64,000 bases of DNA from Hydractinia symbiolongicarpus (GCF_029227915.1 NC_079876.1:36005828-36069827), one strand, 5' to 3'. Shown: positions 9,938-19,900, numbered from the stretch's first letter. Notes: generated by a model not told the origin, from the sequence alone. Program-made: numbers and translations.

Positions 9938-10079
9938 GGAATAAAAGATTGGAAAAAGGGAGGAATACGGGGAAAAAAGGAAAGCAGCGTTTTAGGTGGT
10001 GTTATAAGCATCATGCCCTGCCTTTAGTTTAACAAAACACATATTAAGACGGTTACAACTTCTACAATAATTAACCGGC

Positions 10080-11105
10080 CGTCATTGAACAAGTTATATC
10101 ACAACAGCCAGCTGTTTTGTCATTTCATCATCATGTTACTTAACTATTTTAAAACGTAAGAAACTTACAAATAATGTGTTATTTTGACAATGTCTTGTCG
10201 GCTTTAGCATCGTAGAAACAATGTCGTTCACCTTTTATTGTCCATGACCCTCCTTCATAGGCTTCCTGCATTTTTCGTCAAATGTTTTCTTTTCATGCCT
10301 TTTTCTTACTGGTAGTATACAATTTGTTTGAGATTTTAGCGATATCATTATTGGTATATGTGTGCCTTGCAATAGAACCGGGTCAAAGAACTCTGGCTTA
10401 AGTTACTGTTGGGCGGGAAAGTTTGAAATAGGAAATTTTAATTTTAAAGATGTCTCTCTTCGTTCTTTTGTTGCTGGTGTTGTGCAAATTTTTGTTTCCG
10501 ATGTTTCAATTAAACAATCTGCTGATTAAATAGCACTGTCTCGATTAAGAAACCTTAGCTTCGCCATGTCCAGGCGATCATCTGCATCTTTGTACTTAAC
10601 TACCTGGGCACTGCCTTGTCAAAGGGATTGGGCTACTGCTGCTGGAAGTGGATCTTTGGCGGTTTCCTTGCGGCAAGGCAGTTTGACGCGTGAAGAAGAG
10701 TAAGAAATTCTTTATTTTCGATTTGCTTTTCATGCCACAATTGCAAGGTAGGTTTGTTGATCTATATAGCATCAAGCCAGTCTCATATAGCAAAGAACTG
10801 TTGAAATTGCAAACACGGATGTTGTTTTACTTGCCGATGACTCCTTTTTCCAATGGGAATCGTATCTCCTATTGCCATCAACCGTTAAAGTGTAGTGGGC
10901 TGTAATGTTGTTAGAAATAAGTATCTAAAGGGCCTTAACGATTCTACTTTTACGCTCTGATAAAGCAGAAGCGCTATCTTTTCAATGTCAAAGTCGACCT
11001 CTTGACTTCCTTTGTGCAATACTCATGCAGAGGAACGTTTTCTTTGTCGTATTTTTCTAGCTTGTTATAAAGAGACTTTATGTTTTTGGCATCCGTGTCC
11101 CTGAC
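10080..11105 (-). pseudogene. DUF6729-family C-terminal fragment (older copy)
   Basis: On the minus strand, blocks of the family's C-terminal part are seen with many stops: LEKYDKENVPL (about 11060), YETGLMLYRST (10795), an AALPQGN-type stretch, PGHGEAKV (10560), and EGGSWTIKGERHCF near 10260, equivalent to EGHGQYKGERYCSYEP in the better copies. It lies immediately downstream of the next copy (11110-12400) in the same direction, so two C-terminal ends are arranged in tandem. It is heavily decayed; recognition rests on order and short similarities. Confidence 0.5.
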
Positions 11106-11109
11106 ACTA

Positions 11110-12400
11110 ATGCTATTTAAGTGTAATTCTTTCCGAACTGATATAAGCAAGGGGCGTAAAAGACTGGAGAAAATTGGGAAAAGAAAGGAAAAAGAAAAGG
11201 TGTGGAGGGGTAGGCATATGTTATCCTTCCTTCTATTTACATAACAAATTACTTAATCAATGATTTGCGGGAGTTGGCGTTGTTTGTGTACCGATAGGCT
11301 GCTGGTATGGCGACATATTATGCATTTTTTCTTGTAGGTGCGGAATTTGCATTGGTAGTTGGTAAAATGGATTGTAGAAATGTAGTGGAATATATAGTTG
11401 GCAAAAAGGACTTGGCACAGGCCACGACATTGGGGCCATTATTGGCAGCTGTAATGACGGTTGATTTTGATACAACTTTTGTTTTGATTGTCTTTTCCTA
11501 GGTTTTTTTCTTTGATGCTGGTATTGTAGCAGTTGATGTTTCATCTCTTTTGATTACAAAGTTTGGTGTTTTAATGCCACCATCTCGATTCAAGAATTTG
11601 AGCTTGGCCATATCGGAGCGATCTTCAGGATCTTTGTACTTTGTAGTTTATCGTGTCAGTGTTGCCTTCTGAGTTAAAATTAGCATGAGCCGTCGGATAG
11701 GTGTACACCCTGAAAAGAGTTAAAATAGCTTGTTTCAGTTTCGTTTGTTTACAGTGTCAAACCAGCCTCGTTCAATCTTATTTCTTACTGCCATCAATTG
11801 TGCCATGATCTCATTGCAAAGGTGGATGCACAGAGCTTCGACGATCCTGTTTTTTGATGCCAATAAAGCAGAAGAGGCGCTGGACAAAAAGCATCTTTTC
11901 ATCGCCAAGATTTCCACGTGATCTTTACGTTTGCCCGAAAAGAATCGACATCTCTACTGGTTTTTTGTCATGGTTTTATACACCAACTGTTTTTTGTCGT
12001 ATGGCTCAAGATTGTCGTAAAGGGCTTTAACGTTATTTGCATCTGTACCGCTGACACTGATGCCATTTAGTGCCAGCAAAGCACGAGCCAGAACGTCAAC
12101 TTTGTGTGAACCAGAGATCCCTCTCCCGTCTTTACTGTCAAACCTACTTCCACTTTCCGAATTTTCTCCATCTTGCACGTTAACTACGGAGTCATATATA
12201 GTCACTTTTAAATTTAAATAATATAAACGACAATGTAGGAACTTAGCCTGAATTTCTCCAGAGATATTTGTTTTGCATAATTTAATCGTTTTCAACAACT
12301 GCCAATGGAGAAATACAGTAGAATTTGATGTTGTTACCACAAACACTGATACAGTACTTGATGACGTGGAAGTTGACACAAATTCCTTCATTTGTACCAA
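11110..12400 (-). pseudogene. DUF6729-family C-terminal half
   Basis: A minus-strand frame at 12210-11954 reads GRGISGSHKVDVLARALLAL and ALYDNLEPYDKKQLVYK, the conserved exon also found at 42.1 kb and 55.5 kb. Next come a decayed segment (MLAMKRCF, RNKIERGWFDTVN at 11900-11740) and a frame at 11544-11257 reading MKHQLLQYQHQ and PCQLPMQIPHLQ-like Gln/Pro-rich sequence, as in array A. The final Cys-rich tail is missing, replaced by a polypurine stretch at 11150-11210. The upstream 12230-12640 is the family's shared intron or flank. Stops and frameshifts show a pseudogene. Confidence 0.6.
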
Positions 12401-12639
12401 TTTAATTCATTTTGGATTGCTTTAATATTTATTGTTTTGTGTTGTGTTTTGTCGCTGTTGTATTTTTCTGCCTCTTTTACGGTCAATGTTTTTAGGAAAT
12501 CAAGAGGGATTTTGGTTTTTTGAAAAATCTTTAGAGGGTTGCAACCTCTAACTATAGTACAACCAGCTGTGATTAGACAAGAAATATCATTACAGCTAGC
12601 TGTTTTGTCACCTCATCATCAATTACTGGTACAGAATAC

Positions 12640-13917
12640 AATTTGTGTTGCGAAGTTAGGTGCCAGAGGCGATTGGAACCCTTCAGTTCCGCACAAGCTG
12701 ATTTTTATGGCTCTCAGACGCTATGGTGTACCAGAATCCCGGATAGGGCTTATACAGCTATAATACGACAGCCTGTTAAGTAAGTCTTTTTCGGCTTCTG
12801 CTCCAACTCATCCTTGTCTGATTCTGCTGCAATACAAGAATTTCTAAAAGATGCCGAAGACAAACTTATAGCTATAGACAGGTCCTTTCATAAAGGGGTC
12901 CATAAGGTTTGGTTTTTACACCATCTGTTAATTCCCAGAATCCGCTGGCCATTATTAATTTATGAAGTTTCTCTATCTACTATCACAAAACTAGAGCAAA
13001 GATTTTCTGTTTTCATTAGGAAATGGTTAAAACTACATCATTCAATTTCCAACATTTCCTTATATTCCTCGACATCGCCTTGTCCTCTGCCCCTGAAAAG
13101 TCTTGCATCTGTTCTCAAATCCGCCAAAATCAGTGGACATCTGTTACTAAGAGATTCTGTCGACCCGTGTGTGTCTAAGTGCGTACCAGATTTAAAAGTT
13201 GGAAATTGGAAAGTTAGTGAGGCAGTTCTTTTGGCGGATAGTCAGCTCAATTTCAAAAGGATTTTAGGTTTGCATCAGACTGGTCGAGCTGTCTTAGGGC
13301 TCTTAGACCACAAAAATTTACCACCAAAAGGCACTTATGCTTACCGAAAGCTTGTTTCCAATATCATTGAAGAAAATGAAGAAGATATTTACCATGCCAG
13401 AGCTGTACAGTTGCATTTGCAAGGCAATTGGACAAAATGGTGCTCTTATGTGAAAAATAATTTATCTTGGAGAACAATTCTTTCACTGCCACAATGCCTA
13501 ACTTCCTTTTGTATAGGGGCAACCTACGACACCCTTCCCTCTTCAACCAATCTTGTGAGATGGGGAATTGAGAAAGACAAAAGTTGCATTCTGTGCAAGA
13601 AACCATCCTCAAATGTCTCTCACATATTGGGTGCCTGTAGGACCTCCCTTACGCAGGGTAGATACACATACCGTCATGACTCGGTTTTAATAGTTTTAGT
13701 TAAGGCATTAAAAGAGTTTTTGGTATCATATGAACCTCTTAAGGTTTCCAAGTGCAACAAAATTAATTTCGTTCCGGCCGGTCAATCACCATTTAAGAAG
13801 AGGCATACAAAGTGTCCAGGCCTTCTTCACCTTGCTTCCGATTGGACAATACTGTCAGATTTAGATTTCGTTTTAGTTGTTCCACCATACATTGCAATGA
13901 CACAACTACGCCCAGAC
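12640..13917 (+). pseudogene. RLE-class LINE: RT remnant, thumb and zinc knuckle (interrupted ORF)
   Basis: 12680-12790 keeps a reverse transcriptase fragment (VPHKLIFMALRRYGVPES). The part holding the catalytic YxDD box is deleted, and an open frame of about 370 codons follows from 12814. It reads WFLHHLLIPRIRWPL and IRKWLKLHHSIS, the thumb region of R2/NeSL-like RTs. Next come the knuckle CILCKKPSSNVSHILGAC (C-x2-C-x8-H-x4-C) and RYTYRHDSVL. The frame reaches MTQLRPD at 13917 and is cut there by the 5.4-kb DNA transposon; it resumes with RPDVLLISSSS at 19336. The 5' junction at 12640 is against DUF6729-family flank. The RT deletion makes this copy unable to retrotranspose. Confidence 0.75.
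13909..13917. repeat. Target-site duplication, left copy
   Basis: CGCCCAGAC, identical to 19335-19343. It encodes the RPD of the LINE endonuclease motif, so the transposon broke an active-site motif. Confidence 0.85.
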
Positions 13918-13950
13918 GGTAGTGGCTAGATGCAGCGCGACTTAGAACCA
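13918..13950 (+). repeat. Left terminal inverted repeat of the 5.4-kb transposon
   Basis: Pairs with 19302-19334 at 31 of 33 positions; the outermost bases are GGTAGT. Similarity stops sharply at the inner end, so 33 bp is the full repeat length. Confidence 0.85.
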
Positions 13951-14170
13951 TCATATTTTTTTCAAATACTCTTCATCTCGGAGGTCACCCTCCATCAATG
14001 TTTTTTGTGGAGAAGTTCGAGCGGATAGATGAAACCCAAATTAAATCATCATTTTATCTTTTTTTTTTTTAAAAAAAAGTATGTAAAATGTAAATAAAAA
14101 AACAATATATAAAAAACGCTTACTAAAATCATAATGATAAGAAAGAGAAATACACTGTTTTGAATGAACA

Positions 14171-15561
14171 TTAACACTTTCCACACTTCCATTTAACAGC
14201 CTCGTCATCGTTTCTAAATACTTTTAAAAGGAAGGGACACACACTTTCTGTGATACCATTCCTCGCATTTACTGCAAACAGCCATGAACATCTTGCTGTC
14301 AGCTTCATCGTCTCTAGTGAAAAATGGTCGACGACAAACACAAAAAACATCCTGGTAACTGACCAACGCTCTGTTGGTCTTGCACCTTTTTTCTGTGCGA
14401 GGAAACGGCGAAAACTTTTCTTCAACCAAGCATGAAAGAAGATGTTTTCTCATTTTTGCAATGTCGAATTTTTGACCTACAGGAGTAACGCCAAACAATG
14501 CATCGACAAGAAAAGCTACGGCAAAAACTCCACAATCAATAGAGTTTTTTTGTTGATGGACAGGAGAAATGTTAACAGATAAGGTGCTTCTAAGTGAATG
14601 CGATATCGGCTATCTGCTTCCATACCGCTTCAGCAATTCTTCCAGCAAGTGAGTTAATATATCTAAATTAAGAAGAATAAAGAAACGTCTGCAATCCTTC
14701 TGGGGAAGTGATTGTTTTTCATTCTATTTTTTTTTCATAATAGTTGAGAACGTTAGACCAAACAGAACAGTAGTAGCAAGTTGGTTCTAAGCACAAAATT
14801 TGCTCACCTCTTTATCATCCAAGGAAAACACAGCAGTCCAGTGATCTGCATGAAATAGTATCTGTGCAAAATTTTCTTTGTGATGACTGAACCATCCCTT
14901 TTCACCAGAGTATGGGTGTTTTTTATTTATCGAAAATGACTTTTTAAACTTTTTCGGAGCAATTGATGGTCTGGAAATAGATGCACTGGCTCTCCTTTTC
15001 AAATTAGGCGAACTTTGTATTAAATTTGCCTTTTGTGCTGTTTGAAGAGTTGTTTTAGCGGAATTCAATAATGCTGTAATTTCAGTGGTGTATGATCTCA
15101 ACAGCTCCTCGTCCTTCACAAGATATGTTAAGTCGTAAAATTCTTTTAATTTTACTCTCAATCTTTTTTGACTTTCTTTGAGACTGTTTCTGTATGTGTG
15201 TATATTATAATTAGCTGTAATAATCACAGGGGTCTCAAATTTACTTACTTTACTACTATTAGCATTGTCCTGCTGCGATACGTCTGTATGTTCGGTACTG
15301 TCTTTGGAGCATCTTGTGATGGAAAACTTTGAACGATGTTCATACTCATACTTCCCTAGTTCCGCTCTAAACTCTTCATATGACTTAAATGTTTCAAAAT
15401 CTAAAAGAAATCACTTAATAATGTCTAAGTTTTTCGGTTTTTTTTCTACTTAGCTAATCAATTATGCATAATAGTAAAAATATACCTGTAGCTTCTTCTT
15501 TCTTGTTTGGGAGCTCGTTTTTAATATTATCAATCGACTTTTCTTCCCTAATAGATTCCAT
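14171..15561 (-). pseudogene. Ulp1-like cysteine protease with C-terminal PHD finger, transposon-encoded
   Basis: Exon 1 (15561-15486) starts with ATG (MESIREEKSIDN). An 85-bp GT-AG intron joins it in phase to exon 2 (15400 onward), which reads DFETFKSYEEFRAELGKYEY, a ZSWIM-like N-terminal pattern. Exon 2 continues through a Lys/Ser-rich stretch to ILFHADHWTAVFSLDDKE and a GTGAGC donor at about 14808. Downstream, NSLAGRIAEAVWKQIADI and then HQQKNSIDCGVFAVAF (about 14540-14490) resemble the region around the Ulp1 (C48) catalytic Cys; the DHW histidine would be its partner. A PHD-type cluster follows: CVC, CSKC, HRKC, WKCGKC (ending 14171). Frame changes at about 14600 and at an AAAAG run near 14215 break it. 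Ulp1 proteases process SUMO; a role in transposition is unknown. Confidence 0.65.
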
Positions 15562-15794
15562 ATCACAGGTAAACTTGGAGAAGAAAGAAATAATAATCAG
15601 TGAAAAATATTCTCAACAATACACCAATCAACCCCGTAGCTCTCAACCCCGCATAAAGGAAACTGGGCTCTAGTTTAGAGGGGACAGACAAGAAGCGCCG
15701 CGTTATTTCAAGAGGGTTTCAAGAGCAGAAAGACATATTTATTTTATAATACATAGCAAACTTATATTTTTAAACAGTTTTTATTAAAACTACA

Positions 15795-17423
15795 ATGGGG
15801 CCAGTCAATTGCGCTGTTGTTGAATGCACTAACAACTCAAGGATGTTAGAAAAGTGGAAGAATAGTGAAATTGAAACTCATGGTGTGCTGAAAAAAGAAT
15901 GTGGCTGTGAGCAACCCTTCAAATTATATTGCTTTCCTGGGCCTGTCAGATATTTGGAAAAAAGACAGAAGTGGTTAAAACTTATTAAAAGAGTTAACCC
16001 AGATAAAAGTCAGTGGCAGCCAAAAAGCAGTGATCGCATTTGTAGTATTCATTTTGTTGACAATGTGCCAAGTGTGGAAAACCCTAATCCTACACTAAAT
16101 ATGGGTTATGAAATGCGTCAGAGTACTTCAAGAAGAACACTGTTTAAAAACCCATTACCGTCAGCCAAAAAGAAATCCAAGAAAATTGATGATAGAGAAA
16201 CCCTTGGTGTAACTGAAGCAAATCCTTTCTTGTCACCGCCACGTTCTCCTGATCAACAATTGACTGTTGACATTTTTACACCACCTACGCAAGATCATCA
16301 GTACTGCCTGTCCGAAGGCACCAAGCAATGCCTTGTCTGTAAAGATAAGAAGAGCTTGATATTTTCGATGACGAGAAAAATTGGGACATTATCACGTGAA
16401 AACAAAAAACTGAAAAAAGAAGCCCTATTGCAAAAAAATCAAAATACTCCATTTAGTTCACAAAAGATTAAAACTGACACCAAAATGAACTTTTATACTG
16501 GAATAATGACAATTGCAGCTTTTAATGCTATTTTTGCACTTCTGAAGCCTTACATTTCGTGTATGGTTTATTGGAAGGGATGTTCAAAAGCACGTAAAGC
16601 AACACACTCTAAAATAAAAAGGCAAAATAATAACTCCAATACCACCACGAAAAAGCTTTCTGCAAAAAATGAGTTTTTATTGACATTAAGGAGACTGAGA
16701 CTTGGTCTGTTAAATGAGGATTTAGCAGATAGGTTTTGCATCTCCACAACATTATGTTCTAACATTTTTACGTCGTGGGTTAAATTCCTTAGAAAAACAT
16801 TAGCTGATGTGTTAGTTAATTGGATACCAAAGGAAAGCATTTTGGAACATATCCCTGATATCTACAAGGAAAAGGGGTACGGAAATGTAAGGTGCATAAT
16901 TGATTGTTCTGAGATATTCATTGAACGATCCAAGTCCTTAAATGTTCAAGCTGTCACATGGTCAGACTATAAACTTCATAACACTGTAAAGTTTTTAATT
17001 GGTATTTCTCCTACTGGTTATATAACCTTTTTATCTGATTGCTATGGGGGAAGAGCTTCAGACAAATTTATTTGCAATGACAGTGGCTTTTTTGAATTAC
17101 TAAAATATGGAGACAATATAATGGCAGACAGAGGATTCCAGATCACAGAGGAACTCCTTTTACGATACTGCCATCTAGTTGTACCTCCAGGAGCCAGGTT
17201 AAAATCACAAATGACATTTATGGAATTCAGCAAAACCAAATCCGTGGCAAACTTAAGAATACACGTGGAAAGGTCAATACGGCGTATTAAAACTTATCGT
17301 ATCTTGCAGACACCTCTACCAATTACAATGCTGCATCACGTTGATGATATTGTCCGTACATGTGCTGCATTTTGTAACTTGAAATCCATGTTAATTCAAA
17401 AAGCTAAAAAAAAGGACAGTTAA
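15795..17423 (+). CDS. THAP-domain DDE transposase, 542 aa, intact
   Basis: The N-terminus is a THAP zinc finger: C6 and C11, W59 and W74 in the core, then C83-x2-H86 in RICSIHF; the insert between the Cys pairs is longer than usual. A second Cys pair (QCLVCKDK, about 179-182) and a short Lys/Glu-rich coiled segment (195-212) follow. The C-terminal half is an RNase-H-like nuclease of the DDE_Tnp_4 type: CIIDCSEIFIE (D370), WSDYKLHNTVKFLIG, GGRASDK (D423), IMADRGF (D445), and RIHVERSIRRIK (E492). D370, D445 and E492 are the likely metal-binding triad. The protein should bind the transposon ends through THAP and cut them. No stop or frameshift is seen, unlike both neighbours. The ATG at 15795 opens directly on the canonical THAP start. 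ISL2EU-like affiliation is inferred from the THAP+DDE plus YqaJ combination. Confidence 0.9.
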   Translation: MGPVNCAVVECTNNSRMLEKWKNSEIETHGVLKKECGCEQPFKLYCFPGPVRYLEKRQKWLKLIKRVNPDKSQWQPKSSDRICSIHFVDNVPSVENPNPTLNMGYEMRQSTSRRTLFKNPLPSAKKKSKKIDDRETLGVTEANPFLSPPRSPDQQLTVDIFTPPTQDHQYCLSEGTKQCLVCKDKKSLIFSMTRKIGTLSRENKKLKKEALLQKNQNTPFSSQKIKTDTKMNFYTGIMTIAAFNAIFALLKPYISCMVYWKGCSKARKATHSKIKRQNNNSNTTTKKLSAKNEFLLTLRRLRLGLLNEDLADRFCISTTLCSNIFTSWVKFLRKTLADVLVNWIPKESILEHIPDIYKEKGYGNVRCIIDCSEIFIERSKSLNVQAVTWSDYKLHNTVKFLIGISPTGYITFLSDCYGGRASDKFICNDSGFFELLKYGDNIMADRGFQITEELLLRYCHLVVPPGARLKSQMTFMEFSKTKSVANLRIHVERSIRRIKTYRILQTPLPITMLHHVDDIVRTCAAFCNLKSMLIQKAKKKDS

Positions 17424-17510
17424 TTTATTATATTTGATTAGGTATATTTATGTACATAGCTATAGCTGTTTTTTGTATAAATTTAATATTTTCACGCATT
17501 TGTAAAAAAA

Positions 17511-17629
17511 AAGTCTTGATCGTCTAATGTAAGACACACACCTACATTGTATTAAATCCAGGTTCAAGTCCTGGTCAAGGTATTATGAATGTAATTTAGA
17601 TCAAGACGATCATTAGACGATCAAGGCTT
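17511..17629. repeat. 19-bp inverted repeat hairpin between convergent genes, with tRNA-like core
   Basis: AAGTCTTGATCGTCTAATG (17511-17529) is matched in reverse by 17611-17629 at 18 of 19 positions. The enclosed sequence contains CCAGGTTCAAGTCCTGG, a perfect T-arm with B box, and its CTTGA/TCAAG ends can pair as an acceptor; the anticodon arm does not form. It sits between the convergent transposase and YqaJ genes. It may be a tiny nested MITE with a tRNA-like core, or a bidirectional 3'-end hairpin. Confidence 0.5.
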
Positions 17630-17689
17630 TACGCAATTTTTTTCTAAAATATATACACAAAATATACAAATACATCAGTTAGTTTTAAA

Positions 17690-18864
17690 CATTAAAACTA
17701 AAATCTATAAATTTTTCATAAAATAGCTTTATCATCTCAATTAAATTTTTACAAAAATCTTCATCATACAAAATGTCATCAATAACAAAGTCATGCGAAG
17801 TCCAAACCATAAAAAAACATTTTTTCAAATTTTTGCATACATTTGCAATTGACACTGCGTGTAATATTTGTGTGATTTTTTTAACACCTTCTTTCCATTC
17901 CTTTCAACCAGAAAATCAAGTACCACATCTGTTGGGGACTTGTGGCTTATTGAAAAGGGGCACTTTATTTCCAGACAGCTAGGCGAACAGCAGCAACAAG
18001 TCACCAACCCATCAGGACTAGCACCAACAAACTTCACGTCACCGTCAATAAATAAGCCACAAGACCGCACTTCTACATTTTTATGCTCTTTCTTTATTTC
18101 TTTTTTAAATGCGGCTAACGCAACAGGCTCCATTTCTCTTCCATATTTCTCTTCCATTTTCCGTGGTCTGACTTCTTTTCGGTTAGGTAGCCATTCACAA
18201 GCTTTGGCTGTGCATGATGGATTTGTCAGCCCACATGTTACTGCAGCATCTACTCGAAACAAAAGTGCAGCAATATGGTTGCATGTCTCAGACATTCCTG
18301 CCATGCAGGTGCAGTGTGCTGACATAATCCGATTACTTTCTCCTTTCAGAACGCATACCCATAGTTTATGAGGTGGATCATTTAATCGTTCTGAAGGCCT
18401 GCAATCTCCTTTTTTAAAAAGCAGTACTTTGAATCTTCGTCAATCGGATGGTACATTATTGGGCCTAGCCAACCATTTGTAAAATAGCTATATGCTTTGC
18501 TTGTTTTGTAATCGTTTAGGTCGTCACTCCCCAGTGTGCTAGGAGTAAAGGTTAAATAATTAAAAATATTTCCATATGTAATCATTGGCCAAAACGATAC
18601 ACCGTCTTCCTCCGCTAACCATCCAGAAGTAATGTCCATTGGGTCAGGTATAACACCATCTTCAACTAATAATTTGCTCACATACTCTTCGTTTAACTGC
18701 TCTTCTACCTGCGCTGCAGTTTTTACCAGCTTTACATTATTCTCACTAGCAGAAAATACCCTTGCCACCAACTCACATTTCCTTCCAGACACCTTTAAAC
18801 CCCGCATTCTTAAATATTTTTGTAATTCTTCAACTTTCATCTTGCTTATCATTTCAAACTCCAT
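17690..18864 (-). pseudogene. SAP-SWIM-YqaJ nuclease-like protein, transposon-encoded
   Basis: The ATG at 18864 opens a SAP DNA-binding motif (MKVEELQKYLRMRGLKVSGR, residues about 9-28), followed by DITSGWLAEEDGVSFWPMI. After a frame change in a TTTTTTAAAAA run near 18412, RLNDPPHKLWVCVLKG leads to the SWIM zinc finger HCTCMAGMSETCNH. The YqaJ/lambda-exonuclease-like domain then shows GREMEPVALAAF, GASPDGLV, CLEIKCPF and QCQLQMYA; the D of PDG and the E-x-K pair are the expected metal site. A second frame change in an A-rich run near 17828 separates the C-terminal KCFFMVWTSHDFVIDDI. Both breaks are in homopolymers, so sequencing error cannot be excluded. In ISL2EU-type transposons, as I recall, a YqaJ protein accompanies the transposase, which fits this pairing. 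Confidence 0.75.
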
Positions 18865-19301
18865 TGTAAATGAGCGTGTTTACTTCTTCTTGTCCCTCCT
18901 ATACTAGTTACTAGTCTTTTCCTCCGACGCGGTGTCATAATGGTAGCCGGATGGGGTTGATTGGTGTATGTTAGGAATAATCCGAAGAATAATCTATTCA
19001 CTATTTCGAAAAGAAAAAAAATGTTGTAGTTACCTACCAAATTTATCTTAAACTTTTTCTATTTCGATAAAATAAATATTTTGAACCAAATTTCAATAAT
19101 AAAAAAAATAATAAACTTGTCAGTAAAACAGTACAAAACAAATTAATTTCGTACAAACAACTATAAATCGTAATTGAATGATCACCCACGTGGTGTATCT
19201 AAAGCATCAACACTTTGAATATATATAAACAACTTTTCCGCGTAAAATTATTGCTTACATCCAACTCGCATTCAGTGAATCGTGGACTCGCTTTTTTAAC
19301 T

Positions 19302-19334
19302 TGGTTCTGAGTCGCGCTGCATCTAGCCGCTACC
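19302..19334 (-). repeat. Right terminal inverted repeat of the 5.4-kb transposon
   Basis: On the minus strand it starts GGTAGCGGCTAGATGCAGCG, mirroring the left end. Confidence 0.85.
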
Positions 19335-19343
19335 CGCCCAGAC
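19335..19343. repeat. Target-site duplication, right copy
   Basis: CGCCCAGAC, identical to 13909-13917; the LINE reading frame resumes here. Confidence 0.85.
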
Positions 19344-19900
19344 GTGTTATTAATATCCAGTTCTTCCAAAACTGTAATTATGGTAGAACTGACTTGTCAA
19401 TGTGAAGAGAACACAAATAAACAAATATTCTTCACTTTGTTATGCTATGAAAAACAATGGATGGATCGTGCCTTTCTTTGCCAATGAGGTGGGTGCAGGG
19501 CGTTTCTGTTCAGAATCAGTAAGGACCTGTTTTCGTCGCCTTGGTTTCCCTAACAAGCCTTTACGTTCCCTATTAATATCCCTAACTTTTACCTCCTTGA
19601 GTGCTTCTTTTTACATCTGGATGTCTCGAAATTCTACCACTCGGGTTGAGTCTGAAAAGGCCCCAATCATTCCTGAAGTTTCTTCTGTTACAAATATGGA
19701 ATGTAAGAAATCAAAAACCCCTGAGAAATCTTCCGTAAGTCACACCAAAACTTGTATAATTAAAAAACCCGAAAAACTTGCTACAAGGTCTTCCAAAACA
19801 ACAGTCCCATTGCCATCTAACCCTGATTTTATCATCATATCATCATCACATCATATCTCAGCTGCGAAGGAAAGTGCATTTAATATCTTTGCTCACTCAA
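19336..19900 (+). pseudogene. RLE-class LINE, endonuclease C-terminus and linker (continuation)
   Basis: The frame RPDVLLISSSSKTVIMVELT continues the RLE motif interrupted at 13917, with the second acidic residue 14 residues after the D. After a frame change at about 19400, VGAGRFCSESVRTCFRRLGF and LSASFYIWMSRNS match the endonuclease end of the first LINE copy. A Ser/Lys-rich linker of about 90 residues reaches FAHSS, where the second transposon begins. The USP Cys box found in copy 1 is not present between here and 25880, so sequence was lost or the architecture differed. Confidence 0.7.

Larger units (their letters stand above)
9440..10050 (-). mobile_element. Composite repeat with tRNA-Thr-like and tRNA-Lys-like segments
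   Basis: This block is repeated at 60180-60660 in the same order. A tRNA-Thr-like segment comes first, then a body containing GTGATTTACTGCCA and GAGTAGTCAC, then TTGGGCACTGATAAAATG. A tRNA-Lys-like segment follows, then a polypurine stretch (GGAATAAAAGATTGG) and GCATCATGCCC. Two dispersed copies with tRNA-like heads suggest a SINE-like family with two pol III promoter remnants. The polypurine part also occurs at the 3' ends of DUF6729-family copies (about 11.15, 31.1, 34.9 and 38.9 kb). Confidence 0.5.
13918..19334. mobile_element. 5.4-kb three-gene THAP-DDE DNA transposon with 9-bp target duplication
   Basis: The 33-bp terminal inverted repeats (13918-13950 and 19302-19334) begin GGTAGNGGCTAGATGCAG and match at 31 of 33 positions; both differences are T/C. 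CGCCCAGAC flanks the element on each side (13909-13917, 19335-19343); a 10-bp reading is possible because the next base is G on both sides. Removing the element and one flank restores the RPD motif of the host LINE, and the other LINE copy at 3.08 kb has this site unoccupied. Inside are a Ulp1-PHD gene (-), a THAP-DDE transposase (+) and a SAP-SWIM-YqaJ gene (-). The transposase fold fits the PIF/Harbinger-ISL2EU group, yet the target duplication is longer than the 2-3 bp I know for those superfamilies. Confidence 0.85.

Noticed and set aside
13609-13650. CILCKKPSSNVSHILGAC as an independent zinc-finger gene
   Set aside because: Spacing and position between RT thumb and endonuclease match the zinc knuckle of RLE-class LINEs, so it is part of the LINE ORF.
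17868-18371. Plus-strand frame of 167 codons opposite the YqaJ gene
   Set aside because: The minus strand carries clear SWIM and YqaJ motifs in order; the plus frame has none.
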